This document shows positions 1 to 7,213 of a stretch of DNA of 22,040 bases, piece by piece (positions within the stretch are counted from its first letter, which is position 1; each line of letters opens with the position of its first letter). The notes beneath the pieces are model-generated. The model saw only the letters and a program-made list of their open reading frames with translations. It did no database searches and was not told the origin of the DNA. This stretch comes from Caldimicrobium sp964595655 (lineage in GTDB: Bacteria > Desulfobacterota > Thermodesulfobacteria > Thermodesulfobacteriales > Thermodesulfobacteriaceae): positions 1-22,040 of the forward strand of contig CAZQQV010000024.1 of NCBI GenBank assembly GCA_964595655.1, written 5' to 3'. The translations under genes and the position numbers were made by a program.

Positions 1-1
1 A

Positions 2-256
2 AAGGGCCTTGCAAGATACTACTTTGGGGCAAAGGTCGAGCAGGCTATATCTGACAACGATGTTGAAGCCCTGGTTACGGTTGCTGGAACTACAAACAAG
101 GTCAAGAGAAGCATTAGTGATACCACCTATGGAGTGAATGCAGGGTTGAATTACATTTACAATAAGAGATGGAATTTTGAGGTCTCAGGCTCTGCAGACT
201 TTAACTCAGACTACAGCTCCTACACTGGAAAGGCAATTTTGAGGTATAGTTTCTAA
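2..256 (+). CDS. Outer-membrane beta-barrel protein, C-terminal fragment
   Basis: The window opens inside this reading frame, so only the last 84 residues are visible. They alternate polar and hydrophobic/aromatic residues in strand-like blocks (YGVNAGLNYIY, NFEVSGSADF, GKAILRYSF) and end in a terminal phenylalanine, the signature recognised by the BAM machinery in outer-membrane barrels. The pattern resembles the last strands of autotransporter-type barrels, but the passenger or N-terminal part lies outside the window, so the exact family is open. A strong terminator follows 19 bases after the stop codon, so this is the last gene of its transcript. Barrel assignment is from pattern only. Confidence 0.6.
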   Translation, partial: KGLARYYFGAKVEQAISDNDVEALVTVAGTTNKVKRSISDTTYGVNAGLNYIYNKRWNFEVSGSADFNSDYSSYTGKAILRYSF

Positions 257-275
257 GGTGTAGTTTGTGAGTAGT

Positions 276-312
276 AAAGCCCGGGGAGTCTTCCGGGCTT
301 TATTTATTTTTA
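276..312 (+). terminator. Rho-independent terminator
   Basis: Perfect 9-bp stem AAAGCCCGG (276-284) / CCGGGCTTT (293-301) around an 8-base loop, followed by a T-rich tail. It ends the beta-barrel transcript. Confidence 0.9.
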
Positions 313-344
313 ATCAAGTTTTTTTCAAAATAAGTCGTTTTAAA

Positions 345-397
345 TAGCCGCAAGACCTTTAGCCTGCGAAAAAAAAACACGCAACCTGAAGGTTGGG
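345..397. repeat. Two adjacent degenerate REP-like palindromes
   Basis: Positions 345-368 hold a GCCGCAAG...TAGCCTGCG block. Positions 380-397 hold CGCAACC-TGAA-GGTTGGG, a 5-bp-or-longer inverted repeat. Both share the CGCAAnC / nTTGCGGCTAC vocabulary of other palindromes in this window (484, 11192, 12610, 12862). The spacer from 313 to 547 shows no convincing gene; these repeats are its only recognisable content. Confidence 0.5.
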
Positions 398-483
398 AAT
401 TTCGCAAAATTCAAAAAATTTCAAAATCTTATGCACCTTTTAGGTTGAGACTACTGCAAAAATCAAAATTAAATTTCATTTAT

Positions 484-503
484 AAGCTATAGCTTGCGGC
501 TAC
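484..503. repeat. REP-like palindrome with GCGGCTACC tail
   Basis: AAGCT-AT-AGCTT followed by GCGGCTACC. It matches the right arm and tail of the palindrome at 12610-12632 and is probably the same short extragenic element. Confidence 0.5.
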
Positions 504-547
504 CTGAGTGAGCAATTTTTGAAATTTCAAATGAACCTATCCAAGGT

Positions 548-575
548 TTGACAAATGGGATGAAAGAGTTATGAT
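548..575 (+). promoter_or_regulatory. Sigma70-type promoter for the secreted protein and coaBC
   Basis: TTGACA at 548-553 (perfect -35) and TATGAT at 570-575 (5/6 of -10) are separated by 16 bases. The predicted start is near 582, giving a leader of about 25 nt that contains AGGGGG at 596-601 upstream of the ATG at 608. Confidence 0.65.
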
Positions 576-607
576 TATTTAAATAAAAAAAACTTCAGGG
601 GGCCTTT

Positions 608-1039
608 ATGGGGAAAAAAATTTTAATAATCTTTTTTGGGTTGTTTCTATTTCTTTCAGGAAATCTTTTTGCTCAAGAGGATAAAGTGGAAGTTATTACT
701 CCTGAAAAGATAGAGGCTCAAAGTGATATTGTTTATCCCATTCCCAATATTCCGGTTTTAAAGGGTTTAAGTTATCAGCCTTCAGATAGTGCCATTCTAA
801 AAACAGGGGGTATTATTACAGGCATCCTCGTTTTTAAAGGAAACTATAAGGCAAGTGATCTTGTTGAATTTTACAGGGTTCAGATGAAAACTCTTGGCTG
901 GCAGGAGGTTGGAAGTTTTACCTCGCAAACTACCTTTCTTGCCTTTAAGCGTCAAGATGGGCAGGCTTTTATAAGTATTAAGGAAGGCTGGGTTCAGACA
1001 GATGTAAGAATTATAGTTTTTCTAACCGGTGTTAAGTAA
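608..1039 (+). CDS. Small secreted or periplasmic protein, unidentified
   Basis: 143 residues. The N-terminus is a clear signal peptide: MGKKI, a hydrophobic run rich in F, L and I, then NLFA-Q, a likely signal peptidase I site near residue 22. There is no lipobox cysteine, so it is probably soluble and periplasmic. The mature part holds one compact alpha/beta domain of about 100 residues (VLKGLSYQPSD through RIIVFLTGVK), with a segment (YKASDLVEFYRVQMKTLGWQE) typical of small domains that pair a helix against a sheet. I do not recognise the family. The gene has its own promoter and an AGGGGG ribosome-binding site, and its last 11 bases overlap the GTG start of coaBC, so the two are probably translationally coupled. 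That does not by itself imply a shared function. Confidence 0.75.
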   Translation: MGKKILIIFFGLFLFLSGNLFAQEDKVEVITPEKIEAQSDIVYPIPNIPVLKGLSYQPSDSAILKTGGIITGILVFKGNYKASDLVEFYRVQMKTLGWQEVGSFTSQTTFLAFKRQDGQAFISIKEGWVQTDVRIIVFLTGVK

Positions 1040-2231
1040 TCGCAGAATACTTCTTGGAATCTGTGGTGGAGTTGCCCTTTATAAAGCCTGTGAACTAATC
1101 CGTCTTTTGAAAAAAGAAGAGGCTGAAGTAAAGGCGGTCCTTTCAACTGGTGCAGAAAACTTTGCTCAACCTCTTTTGTTTTCAGCCCTCACTGGAGAAA
1201 AAACCTATACCAATGCAGATTTTTTTCTATCCTCTGGTTCCATTCCTCACATTGAACTTGCCAGATGGCCAGATCTCATTCTCATTTTGCCTGCAACAGC
1301 CTCATTTCTTTCTAAATTAAGATGCGGACAGGCAAGTGAACTACTTCTTGCCCTTCTTTTAGCCACACGCTCTCCTGTTTATCTTTTTCCCTCTATGAAT
1401 ACCGCTATGCTTGAGCATCCTGCAACTCAGGAAAACTTAAAAGTCCTTCGCTCATATGGATACTTTGTTTATGAAGCCTCTGAGGGTGAGCTTGCCTGCG
1501 GTGAAGTAGGAAAGGGAAGACTTCCAGAACCAGAGGAAATTTTTGAACTGGTAAAAGCTCATTTTAAAGAAAAGGACCTTTTGGGAAAAAAGATTTTAAT
1601 AACTGGCGGTCCAACGAAAGAATACTTAGATCAGGTTCGCTATATAACCAATGCCTCTTCTGGAAAGACCGCTTTTTTCCTTTTAAAAGAGGCCTATTAC
1701 CGTGGGGCAGAGGTGTATTTAATCTGGGGTGGTGGAGAAATAAAAGAGAACTTGCCAAGGCTCGATTATACACATAGCATTCCCTATCCGAAAATTATTC
1801 CTGTCTCAACAACAGAAGAGATGTATAATCAGGCAAAAGAAATTTTTCCCATGGTTGATATAGCCATTTTTGCAGCAGCTCCCTGTGATTTTAGGCCCAA
1901 AAACCCTTTCCCAGGAAAAATCAAAAAACAAAAGGACCTTGTCCTTCACCTTGAATTAACCCCTGATATTGCAAAAGGCCTTTCCACACAAAAAAAACAT
2001 CAAATAACCGTTGGCTTTGCCCTTGAAGAAAGGGAAAAACTAAGGGACTATGCCCTTATTAAAAGGAAAGAAAAGGCCTTTGATATTCTTGTTGCCAATC
2101 CTGTTGAAACCATAGGGGCAGGTGCCTCTGATTATCTAATTCTTGGTCCTAATTTTGAAAAGGAGTTTATAAATTTGTCCAAAGAGGAGCTTGCTAAGCA
2201 GATTTTTGACTTAACGCTTCAGCTTTTTTAG
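1029..2231 (+). CDS. coaBC: Bifunctional phosphopantothenoylcysteine decarboxylase / phosphopantothenate-cysteine ligase
   Basis: 400 residues, normal length for the fusion. It makes 4'-phosphopantetheine for coenzyme A from 4'-phosphopantothenate and cysteine. The N-terminal flavoprotein decarboxylase (CoaC, about 1-180) has the active-site His in PHIELARWPD (His74), the SMNTAM substrate clamp near 122-127 and the catalytic Cys in ELACGEVGKGR (Cys157). The C-terminal ligase (CoaB, from about 186) has ITGGPTKEYLDQVRYITN and SSGK, the AAAPCDFRP segment and the nucleotide-binding KIKKQKD (Lys297 region). The start is GTG at 1029, inside the end of the upstream gene; the motif ILLGICGGVA begins right after it, so a later start is unlikely. 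The 3' end overlaps the convergent radical SAM gene by 38 bases. Confidence 0.95.
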   Translation: MLSNRRILLGICGGVALYKACELIRLLKKEEAEVKAVLSTGAENFAQPLLFSALTGEKTYTNADFFLSSGSIPHIELARWPDLILILPATASFLSKLRCGQASELLLALLLATRSPVYLFPSMNTAMLEHPATQENLKVLRSYGYFVYEASEGELACGEVGKGRLPEPEEIFELVKAHFKEKDLLGKKILITGGPTKEYLDQVRYITNASSGKTAFFLLKEAYYRGAEVYLIWGGGEIKENLPRLDYTHSIPYPKIIPVSTTEEMYNQAKEIFPMVDIAIFAAAPCDFRPKNPFPGKIKKQKDLVLHLELTPDIAKGLSTQKKHQITVGFALEEREKLRDYALIKRKEKAFDILVANPVETIGAGASDYLILGPNFEKEFINLSKEELAKQIFDLTLQLF

Positions 2232-3273
2232 GCTGATAGGTGCAAAGGGGTTCTTCTTCGAGATAATCTCCTTTGGCTTCATAAGCCCGGGCTCTACATC
2301 CTCCGCAAACTCTGATATATTCACATTTTCCGCATTTTCCTTTGTAGAGACTAAAATTCCTCAATTTATTGAAAACTTCAGAGTTTTCCCAGATCTCCTT
2401 GAAGGTGTTTTTTCGAAGGTCTCCACAGGGAATTTCGAGATATCCACAGGTCTGAACAATTCCCCTGTGAGAGATAAAGCAGAAGCCAACCCCTGCAAGA
2501 CAGCCTCTTGTTACAGCATCAAGCCCAAAGGTTTCATAGGTAACTTCTTTTCCTTCTGCCCTTGCCCTTTCCCTCATTATGCGATAATAATGAGGAGCAC
2601 AGGTTGCCTTTAAATGAAGCCCCGACTTTTCCCTTTGTTCATAAAACCAGTGAAGAAGAGCCTCGTATTTTTCAGGGGAGAGGCTTTCTTCTGAAAGCTC
2701 CTTTCCCCTTCCCACAGGCACAAGGAGAAAAATGTGATGTGCAACAGCCCCAAGACTTTTTGCAAGTTCATGCACCTTGGGAAGCTCTTCTGCATTAACA
2801 GCAGTAATGGTGGTATTTATCTGGAAGGGAAGCCCTACTTCTTTAAGAATCCTAATCCCCCGCATAGCCCCTTCAAAGGCACCTGGCATTTTTCTAAAAT
2901 TATCATGGGACTGAGGGCTTGCTCCATCAAGACTAATACTTACCCTTGAGATACCAGCTTCTTTAAGTTCCCTTGCAAGCTCAGGAGTAAGAAGTGTTCC
3001 ATTGGTTGCAAGCACAGGCTTTAAACCGAGACTTACCGCCTTTCTTGCTATATCAAGAAGATCCTTCCTGAGTAAAGGCTCTCCCCCAGTTAGAATAATA
3101 ACAGGATGAGAAACCTCGGTTATCTCCTCAAGAATACGAAAAATTTCCTCAGTGGTTAACTCCCCTTCATAAGGACCCATTGAGGCTGCAGCCCTGCAAT
3201 GAATACAGTCAAGATTGCAGGTTCTTGTAAGTTCCCAAGCAATAAGTCTTGGAACAAATTTATTTTGGTTCAT
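2194..3273 (-). CDS. ahbD: AhbD-like radical SAM/SPASM enzyme (heme synthase, Fe-coproporphyrin decarboxylase)
   Basis: 359 residues. The radical SAM cluster motif is C19-x3-C23-x2-C26 in TRTCNLDCIHCRA, followed by the SAM-binding TGGEPLL. The C-terminal SPASM-type cysteine set includes CGKCEYIRVCGGCRARAY and a final EEPLC. The order of conserved blocks (RLIAWELTRTCNL, HPVIILTGGEPL, NGTLLT, GAFEGAMRGI, FQINTTIT, HIFLLVPVGRG) matches what I know of AhbD, which decarboxylates Fe-coproporphyrin III to heme in the siroheme-dependent pathway of sulfate reducers and archaea. It is the last gene of the ferritin-led leftward run and overlaps the MOSC gene by 14 bases. Related SPASM enzymes modify peptides, so the substrate is inferred. 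No other ahb gene is in the window. Confidence 0.75.
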   Translation of the reverse strand: MNQNKFVPRLIAWELTRTCNLDCIHCRAAASMGPYEGELTTEEIFRILEEITEVSHPVIILTGGEPLLRKDLLDIARKAVSLGLKPVLATNGTLLTPELARELKEAGISRVSISLDGASPQSHDNFRKMPGAFEGAMRGIRILKEVGLPFQINTTITAVNAEELPKVHELAKSLGAVAHHIFLLVPVGRGKELSEESLSPEKYEALLHWFYEQREKSGLHLKATCAPHYYRIMRERARAEGKEVTYETFGLDAVTRGCLAGVGFCFISHRGIVQTCGYLEIPCGDLRKNTFKEIWENSEVFNKLRNFSLYKGKCGKCEYIRVCGGCRARAYEAKGDYLEEEPLCTYQPKKAEALSQKSA

Positions 3274-3724
3274 TTTTTTCTCCTCTTTCTTTAAGAATGA
3301 TCAAGGGATCTCCCACTTTGAGAATTCCTCCTTTCAAAACTTTGGTAAAAATTCCGCGATTTCTCATTTCGCATTTTCCAACCCTTTGAAAAATAGCGCA
3401 TCCATGGTGACACTTCTTACCTATTTGGGTTACCTCAAAAAGGCACTCTCCTGCAGAAATAAGATCACCCACCTCAACCTGAGAGAGATCCACATCAGTG
3501 GTGATATTTTCAGCAAGCTCTCCGTAAGAAAGGGGTCTTCCTATAATTTCTTTCATCCACTCAAGGGTAAAGATATCAAGAAAACTTACCTGTCTGTGCC
3601 AGGGCCCAGCATGGGCATCCCCTTCAATTCCAAAATTTTCAATTATTTTCGCCTGAGAAACATTTTCCTTTGGGACCCCCTTTTCTCTGCTTATGGAAAT
3701 GGCAATTACTTTACCTTGGAGCAT
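3260..3724 (-). CDS. MOSC domain protein
   Basis: 154 residues, essentially one MOSC domain, named for the molybdenum cofactor sulfurase C-terminus. Recognisable blocks are GKVIAISIS, FGIEGDAHAGPWHRQVSFLD, GELAENITT, LFEVTQIGKKCHHGCAIF, and GKCEMRNRGIFTKVL, with the conserved cysteine in the CHHGC region. MOSC proteins bind or transfer sulfur and are tied to molybdenum enzymes; in several anaerobes stand-alone MOSC proteins sit next to molybdopterin biosynthesis genes. Here the neighbours are a heme enzyme and an FAH-family protein, while moaA lies 13 kb away on the other strand. The gap to the upstream FAH gene is 21 bases and the 3' end overlaps ahbD by 14 bases, so it belongs to the same operon. 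The exact substrate is unknown. Confidence 0.9.
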   Translation of the reverse strand: MLQGKVIAISISREKGVPKENVSQAKIIENFGIEGDAHAGPWHRQVSFLDIFTLEWMKEIIGRPLSYGELAENITTDVDLSQVEVGDLISAGECLFEVTQIGKKCHHGCAIFQRVGKCEMRNRGIFTKVLKGGILKVGDPLIILKERGEKNEPK

Positions 3725-3745
3725 AACTCCCCCTTTTATTAAAGC

Positions 3746-4501
3746 TTACATTAAGGCCTGAACATAATTTTTCAAGATACCAATGCCTTCAATTTCCACC
3801 TCTACGGTATCTCCTGGATTTAAGGGGCCAACCCCAGGAGGTGTGCCTGTGGCTATCACATCCCCTGGCAAAAGGGTCATAATATGTGAAATAAAATAAA
3901 CCAGTTCAACGGGCTTAAAAATAAGTTCCCTTGTGGAAGAGTTTTGCACAATTTTGCCGTTAACTCGGGTTTGAATTTTTAAATCAGAGGGATCAAGGTC
4001 TCTCACAATAAAGGGGCCGATAGGGGCAAAGGTGTTAAAGCTTTTACTCCTTGTCCACTGACCATCTTTTCTCTGAAGATCTCTTGCAGTGACATCGTTA
4101 AAACAGGTATATCCGAGAATGGCCTCCTCTGCCTCCTTCAACGATTTGGGCCTATATATCTCCTTACTTATTACCACCGCAAGTTCCCCTTCATAGTGAA
4201 CCTCCCTTGATTCAGGGGGAAGAAGGATGTAATCCTCAGGTCCAATAATAGCACTTGAGGGTTTTATGAAAATTAAAGGCTCATCAGGAATGGCCATCTT
4301 TAGTTCTTCAGCATGATCTTTATAATTAAGACCAACCCCTATAATTTTAGAGGGCAAAGTTGGAGGAAGAATTTTTAATTCAGAGAGTGGGTATTTTTCA
4401 GAGGACCCTTGGGTGAGATCAAAAACATAATCCCCTATAAGCATTCCAAAGAAGGTTCGCTCTTCCTTTTTAAATCTTCCTATTTTAACAGGGAAGGCCA
4501 T
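3746..4501 (-). CDS. Fumarylacetoacetate hydrolase (FAH) family protein
   Basis: 251 residues, a normal size for prokaryotic FAHD1/YcgM-like members. A short N-terminal domain (VKIGRF...GDYVFDLT) precedes the FAH fold from about residue 50. The signatures are IIGVGLNYKDHAEE, IFIKPSSAIIGP, the metal-binding HYEGELAVVI with the Asp of FNDVTARDLQ, WTRSKSFNTFAPIGPFIV, and VIATGTPPGVGPLNPGD. Members cleave C-C bonds in acylpyruvates or decarboxylate oxaloacetate using Mg/Mn; specificity cannot be told from sequence alone. An AGGAAA ribosome-binding site sits just inside the 10-base gap after the ferritin stop codon. Co-transcription with ferritin, MOSC and AhbD is likely, but a metabolic link is not evident. 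Confidence 0.9.
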   Translation of the reverse strand: MAFPVKIGRFKKEERTFFGMLIGDYVFDLTQGSSEKYPLSELKILPPTLPSKIIGVGLNYKDHAEELKMAIPDEPLIFIKPSSAIIGPEDYILLPPESREVHYEGELAVVISKEIYRPKSLKEAEEAILGYTCFNDVTARDLQRKDGQWTRSKSFNTFAPIGPFIVRDLDPSDLKIQTRVNGKIVQNSSTRELIFKPVELVYFISHIMTLLPGDVIATGTPPGVGPLNPGDTVEVEIEGIGILKNYVQALM

Positions 4502-4511
4502 TGCAGTTTCC

Positions 4512-5030
4512 TTAAACTTGAGTCATAAGTAAATTTAAATCAAGGGGTCTTTGAGAAAGTTCGTTATCAAGGTAAAAAAGGGCCTGAGGGTTATTTTTGA
4601 TGAGTTTAAGCTTGTTGAGGATTGCCTTAAAAGAGGCCTCTTCCTCAACTTGCTCGTCAACAAACCAGTTAAGAAAGTTCTCTGTAGCATAATCCTCAAA
4701 TTTTTTGGCAAGACTCATGAGTTTGTTAATCCTTGAGGTTACCTCCTGTTCATGCTTATAAGCATACTCAAAGGCTGCCTCTGGGCTTTCCCACTCAGAG
4801 GGTGGCTTGGGGACCTCCTGTAAGATAACTCTTCCATCTCTTTCAAAGATGAACTTATAAAACTTCATGGCATGCATAAGCTCTTCTGCAGTTTGAGCCT
4901 TCATCCAGTGAGCAAATCCCTCAAGACCTAAATCCTCAAAATAGGCAGCCATGGAAAGATATAGATAGGCTGAATACAATTCCCATTTCAATTGTTCATT
5001 GAGAGCCTCTTCCATTTCCTTTGCAATCAT
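4512..5030 (-). CDS. ftnA: Bacterial non-heme ferritin
   Basis: 172 residues. Ferritins form a 24-subunit cage that oxidises Fe(II) and stores it as a mineral core. All ferroxidase ligands are present at canonical positions: Glu17 (KWELYSAYLYLS), Glu50 and His53 (AEELMHAMKFY), Glu94 (YKHEQEVT), and Gln127 with Glu129/Glu130 (DEQVEEEASF). There is no internal heme-ligand evidence for bacterioferritin, and the C-terminal helix (ALFYLDNELSQRP) is typical of FtnA. It is the first gene of the leftward run, with a strong AAGGAGG ribosome-binding site and a promoter in the divergent spacer. Its position ahead of a heme-forming enzyme suggests an iron theme, but no Fur box is obvious. Confidence 0.95.
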   Translation of the reverse strand: MIAKEMEEALNEQLKWELYSAYLYLSMAAYFEDLGLEGFAHWMKAQTAEELMHAMKFYKFIFERDGRVILQEVPKPPSEWESPEAAFEYAYKHEQEVTSRINKLMSLAKKFEDYATENFLNWFVDEQVEEEASFKAILNKLKLIKNNPQALFYLDNELSQRPLDLNLLMTQV

Positions 5031-5069
5031 AGGTTTTCCTCCTTTTATAAATTTTTTTATTTTAAAATT

Positions 5070-5097
5070 AATCTAATTCATATAATTGAAAAGTCAA
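5070..5097 (-). promoter_or_regulatory. Probable promoter of the ferritin operon
   Basis: Reading leftward, TTGACT (5097-5092) is followed after 16 bases by TAGATT (5075-5070), a plausible -35/-10 pair. The leader then carries the strong AAGGAGG ribosome-binding site just upstream of the ATG at 5030. The -10 match is modest. Confidence 0.45.
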
Positions 5098-5117
5098 GCC
5101 TTTTCGTATTTTAATCC

Positions 5118-5146
5118 TTGACTTTAATAATTAAAAGACCTAAAAT
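5118..5146 (+). promoter_or_regulatory. Probable promoter of amrS, leaderless configuration
   Basis: TTGACT (5118-5123) and TAAAAT (5141-5146) are separated by 17 bases. The expected transcription start, about 7 bases after the -10, falls at 5152-5155, on or next to the ATG at 5155. No Shine-Dalgarno sequence lies upstream of the ATG. Confidence 0.55.
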
Positions 5147-5154
5147 TTATACTC

Positions 5155-6171
5155 ATGAAAGAGGCGCTTCTTTACGAAAAACTTGGGGATGAAAAGGTTC
5201 GCTGTAATCTTTGCAATCATCGCTGTCTAATTGAGCCTGATAAAAGGGGAATCTGTGGGGTAAGAATAAACAAAGAAGGGGTACTCTATACCCTGGTTTA
5301 CGGAAAGGTTATTGCAGAAAATGTTGATCCCATCGAAAAAAAACCCCTTTATCATTTTCTACCGGGATCATATTCTTACTCTATAGCCACTGTGGGATGT
5401 AATTTTCAGTGTTCCTTTTGCCAGAATTTTGAAATTTCCCAATATCCCCGTCTTTATCAAGGAAGGATTCCCGGAGATGATATAGGTCCAGATGTGGTTG
5501 TAGAAAGGGCCCTTGCCACAAATTCCAAAAGTATATCCTATACCTATACGGAGCCAACAATTTTTTTTGAATTTGCCTTTGATTGTGCTAAACTTGCAGC
5601 CTCAAAGGGTATAAAAAATGTCTTTGTTTCCAATGGCTATATGACAAGGGAGGCAATTGATCTCTTAAAACCCTATCTTCACGGGATTAATGTGGATTTA
5701 AAGGCCTTCACCGAGGATTTTTATTCCAGAATCTGTAAGGCGAAACTTAAGCCCGTTTTAGAAAATCTCAAATATCTGAAAAAACTTGGAATCTGGGTTG
5801 AGATTACCACCCTGATTATACCAGGGTTAAATGACAGTGAAAGTGAGTTAAGGGAGCTTGTTAAGTTTGTTAGAGATGAGCTTGGGCCAGAAACTCCTTG
5901 GCATGTTTCTCGCTTCTATCCTCAATTCAGAATGCTTGACAGACCAAGAACACCTGTTGAGACCTTAGAAAGAGCCTATGAAATTGGAAAAGAAGAGGGA
6001 TTGTATTTTATCTATGTTGGAAATGTGCCAGGACATGACAAAGAAAATACCTATTGTCCCAAGTGTGAGGCCCTTCTTATTGAAAGATATGGCTTTTCTG
6101 TGCTTCAGAATAGATTAAAGGATGGCGCTTGTCCCTTCTGCGGTTTTGAGATTGCAGGAGTCTGGAGTTAA
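5155..6171 (+). CDS. amrS: AmmeMemoRadiSam system radical SAM enzyme
   Basis: 338 residues. The N-terminus has the zinc-ribbon-like CNLCNHRCLIEPDKRGICGVR, and the radical SAM motif is in TVGCNFQCSFCQNFEIS (C-x3-C-x2-C). YTYTEPTIFFEF, KNVFVSNGYM, GINVDLKAF, WVEITTLIIPGLND and PWHVSRFYPQF are typical of the AmrS branch of pyruvate-formate-lyase-activating-enzyme-like proteins. A C-terminal CPKC...CPFCG pair completes it. AmrS is defined by co-occurrence with AMMECR1 and Memo-like proteins; its reaction is not known to me. Neither partner is in the window. The gene is alone on its strand, has a near-consensus promoter and no visible ribosome-binding site. Its last 57 bases overlap the convergent rlmN. 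Confidence 0.9.
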   Translation: MKEALLYEKLGDEKVRCNLCNHRCLIEPDKRGICGVRINKEGVLYTLVYGKVIAENVDPIEKKPLYHFLPGSYSYSIATVGCNFQCSFCQNFEISQYPRLYQGRIPGDDIGPDVVVERALATNSKSISYTYTEPTIFFEFAFDCAKLAASKGIKNVFVSNGYMTREAIDLLKPYLHGINVDLKAFTEDFYSRICKAKLKPVLENLKYLKKLGIWVEITTLIIPGLNDSESELRELVKFVRDELGPETPWHVSRFYPQFRMLDRPRTPVETLERAYEIGKEEGLYFIYVGNVPGHDKENTYCPKCEALLIERYGFSVLQNRLKDGACPFCGFEIAGVWS

Positions 6172-7212
6172 AAATTTTCCCATAATCCTTCTTCTTAGCT
6201 GGCCACAGGCAGCAGAGATTTTTAAGCCTTTGCTTTTTCTAACTGTAGTGAGAATCCCATGAGAAAGGAGATGTCTCTGAAAGGTAAGGACTCTCTCTTC
6301 TTCAGGTCGCTCATAAGGAAGCTCTGGATGGGGGTTAAAGGGTATAAGATTGAATTTAACAGGCATCCTTTTAAAAAGTTTAGCAAGCTCTTCAGCCTGA
6401 GTTAAAGAATCATTTACATCTTTAATTAAGATATATTCAATGGTGTGCCTTCCATTTTTAACCCTTGGAAAGGCCTTTAAGGCCTGAATTAGATCTCTAA
6501 TAGAGTATTTTTTTGCAATGGGCATGAGTTTTTTTCTTAGTTCATCCTCTGGTGCATGAAGAGATAGAGCAAGGGCAGTGGGGAACTCTTTAGCCAGCTC
6601 ATACATCTTTTCAACAAGCCCAACTGTGGAAACGGTAAGTCTCTTTCTTGAAAAGTTAAAGCCCCTTTTATCCTCAAGAATTCTTAAAGCCTTAACAAGG
6701 TTTTGATAATTGGCAAGGGGCTCTCCCATTCCCATGAAAACTATGTTTCTCAAGGGAAGCTTTTCTCCTCTCTCTTTAAGGTATCTCTTGGCAATGACAA
6801 CCTGAGATAGGATTTCGTAAACTTCAAGGTTTCTTTTAAAACCGGATTTTGCTGTGAGACAGAAGGTGCATCCCATGGCACATCCCACTTGGGTTGAGAC
6901 ACAGAGGGTAAAATGGTCCCTCTCAGGAATTAAGACTGTCTCAATAATTTCTCCGTCTTCAAGCTTTAAGGCAAATTTGGTAGTTCCCTCTTCATCAGAT
7001 TGAAGTTCGATAACCTCAGGGAGGGAAAGGCTGAAATGCTTATCCAGTTCTTTTCTTAAGGCTTTGGGAAGATTGGTCATTTCCTCAAAGGTGATAGCAG
7101 CCTTGCAGGTGATCCAGTGATAGACCTGATCGCCCCGATAAGAGGGCTCTCCAAGGTCTTTTATAAAATTTCTAATTTCTTCAAGGTCAAAATTTCTCAA
7201 ATTGGGCTTCAT
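6115..7212 (-). CDS. rlmN: Dual-specificity 23S rRNA/tRNA adenine-C2 methyltransferase
   Basis: 365 residues. RlmN methylates C2 of A2503 in 23S rRNA and of A37 in some tRNAs by radical SAM chemistry. The cluster cysteines are C111, C115 and C118 in VGCAMGCTFCLTAKSG; the acceptor cysteine that forms the RNA cross-link is Cys336 in SAACGQLRRR. FMGMGEPLANY, LTVSTVGLV, ALALSLHAP, EYILIKDVND and FNLIPFNPHP are classic RlmN blocks. The N-terminal helical domain (YRGDQVYHWI) is also present. After GQLRRR the protein has a tail of about 25 residues, longer than the core needs, which lies opposite the end of amrS. It follows serA with a single base between the serA stop and this ATG, so co-transcription is nearly certain. 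Confidence 0.97.
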   Translation of the reverse strand: MKPNLRNFDLEEIRNFIKDLGEPSYRGDQVYHWITCKAAITFEEMTNLPKALRKELDKHFSLSLPEVIELQSDEEGTTKFALKLEDGEIIETVLIPERDHFTLCVSTQVGCAMGCTFCLTAKSGFKRNLEVYEILSQVVIAKRYLKERGEKLPLRNIVFMGMGEPLANYQNLVKALRILEDKRGFNFSRKRLTVSTVGLVEKMYELAKEFPTALALSLHAPEDELRKKLMPIAKKYSIRDLIQALKAFPRVKNGRHTIEYILIKDVNDSLTQAEELAKLFKRMPVKFNLIPFNPHPELPYERPEEERVLTFQRHLLSHGILTTVRKSKGLKISAACGQLRRRIMGKFLTPDSCNLKTAEGTSAIL

Positions 7213-7213
7213 T

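Noticed and set aside
3215..3742. 175-codon plus-strand open frame opposite the MOSC gene
   Set aside because: It runs antisense to a clearly conserved MOSC protein, with no family signature of its own and no promoter or ribosome-binding site.
5031..5154. Fur box between ferritin and amrS
   Set aside because: The spacer is A/T-rich, but I could not find a convincing 19-bp Fur-type inverted repeat beyond what base composition would produce.
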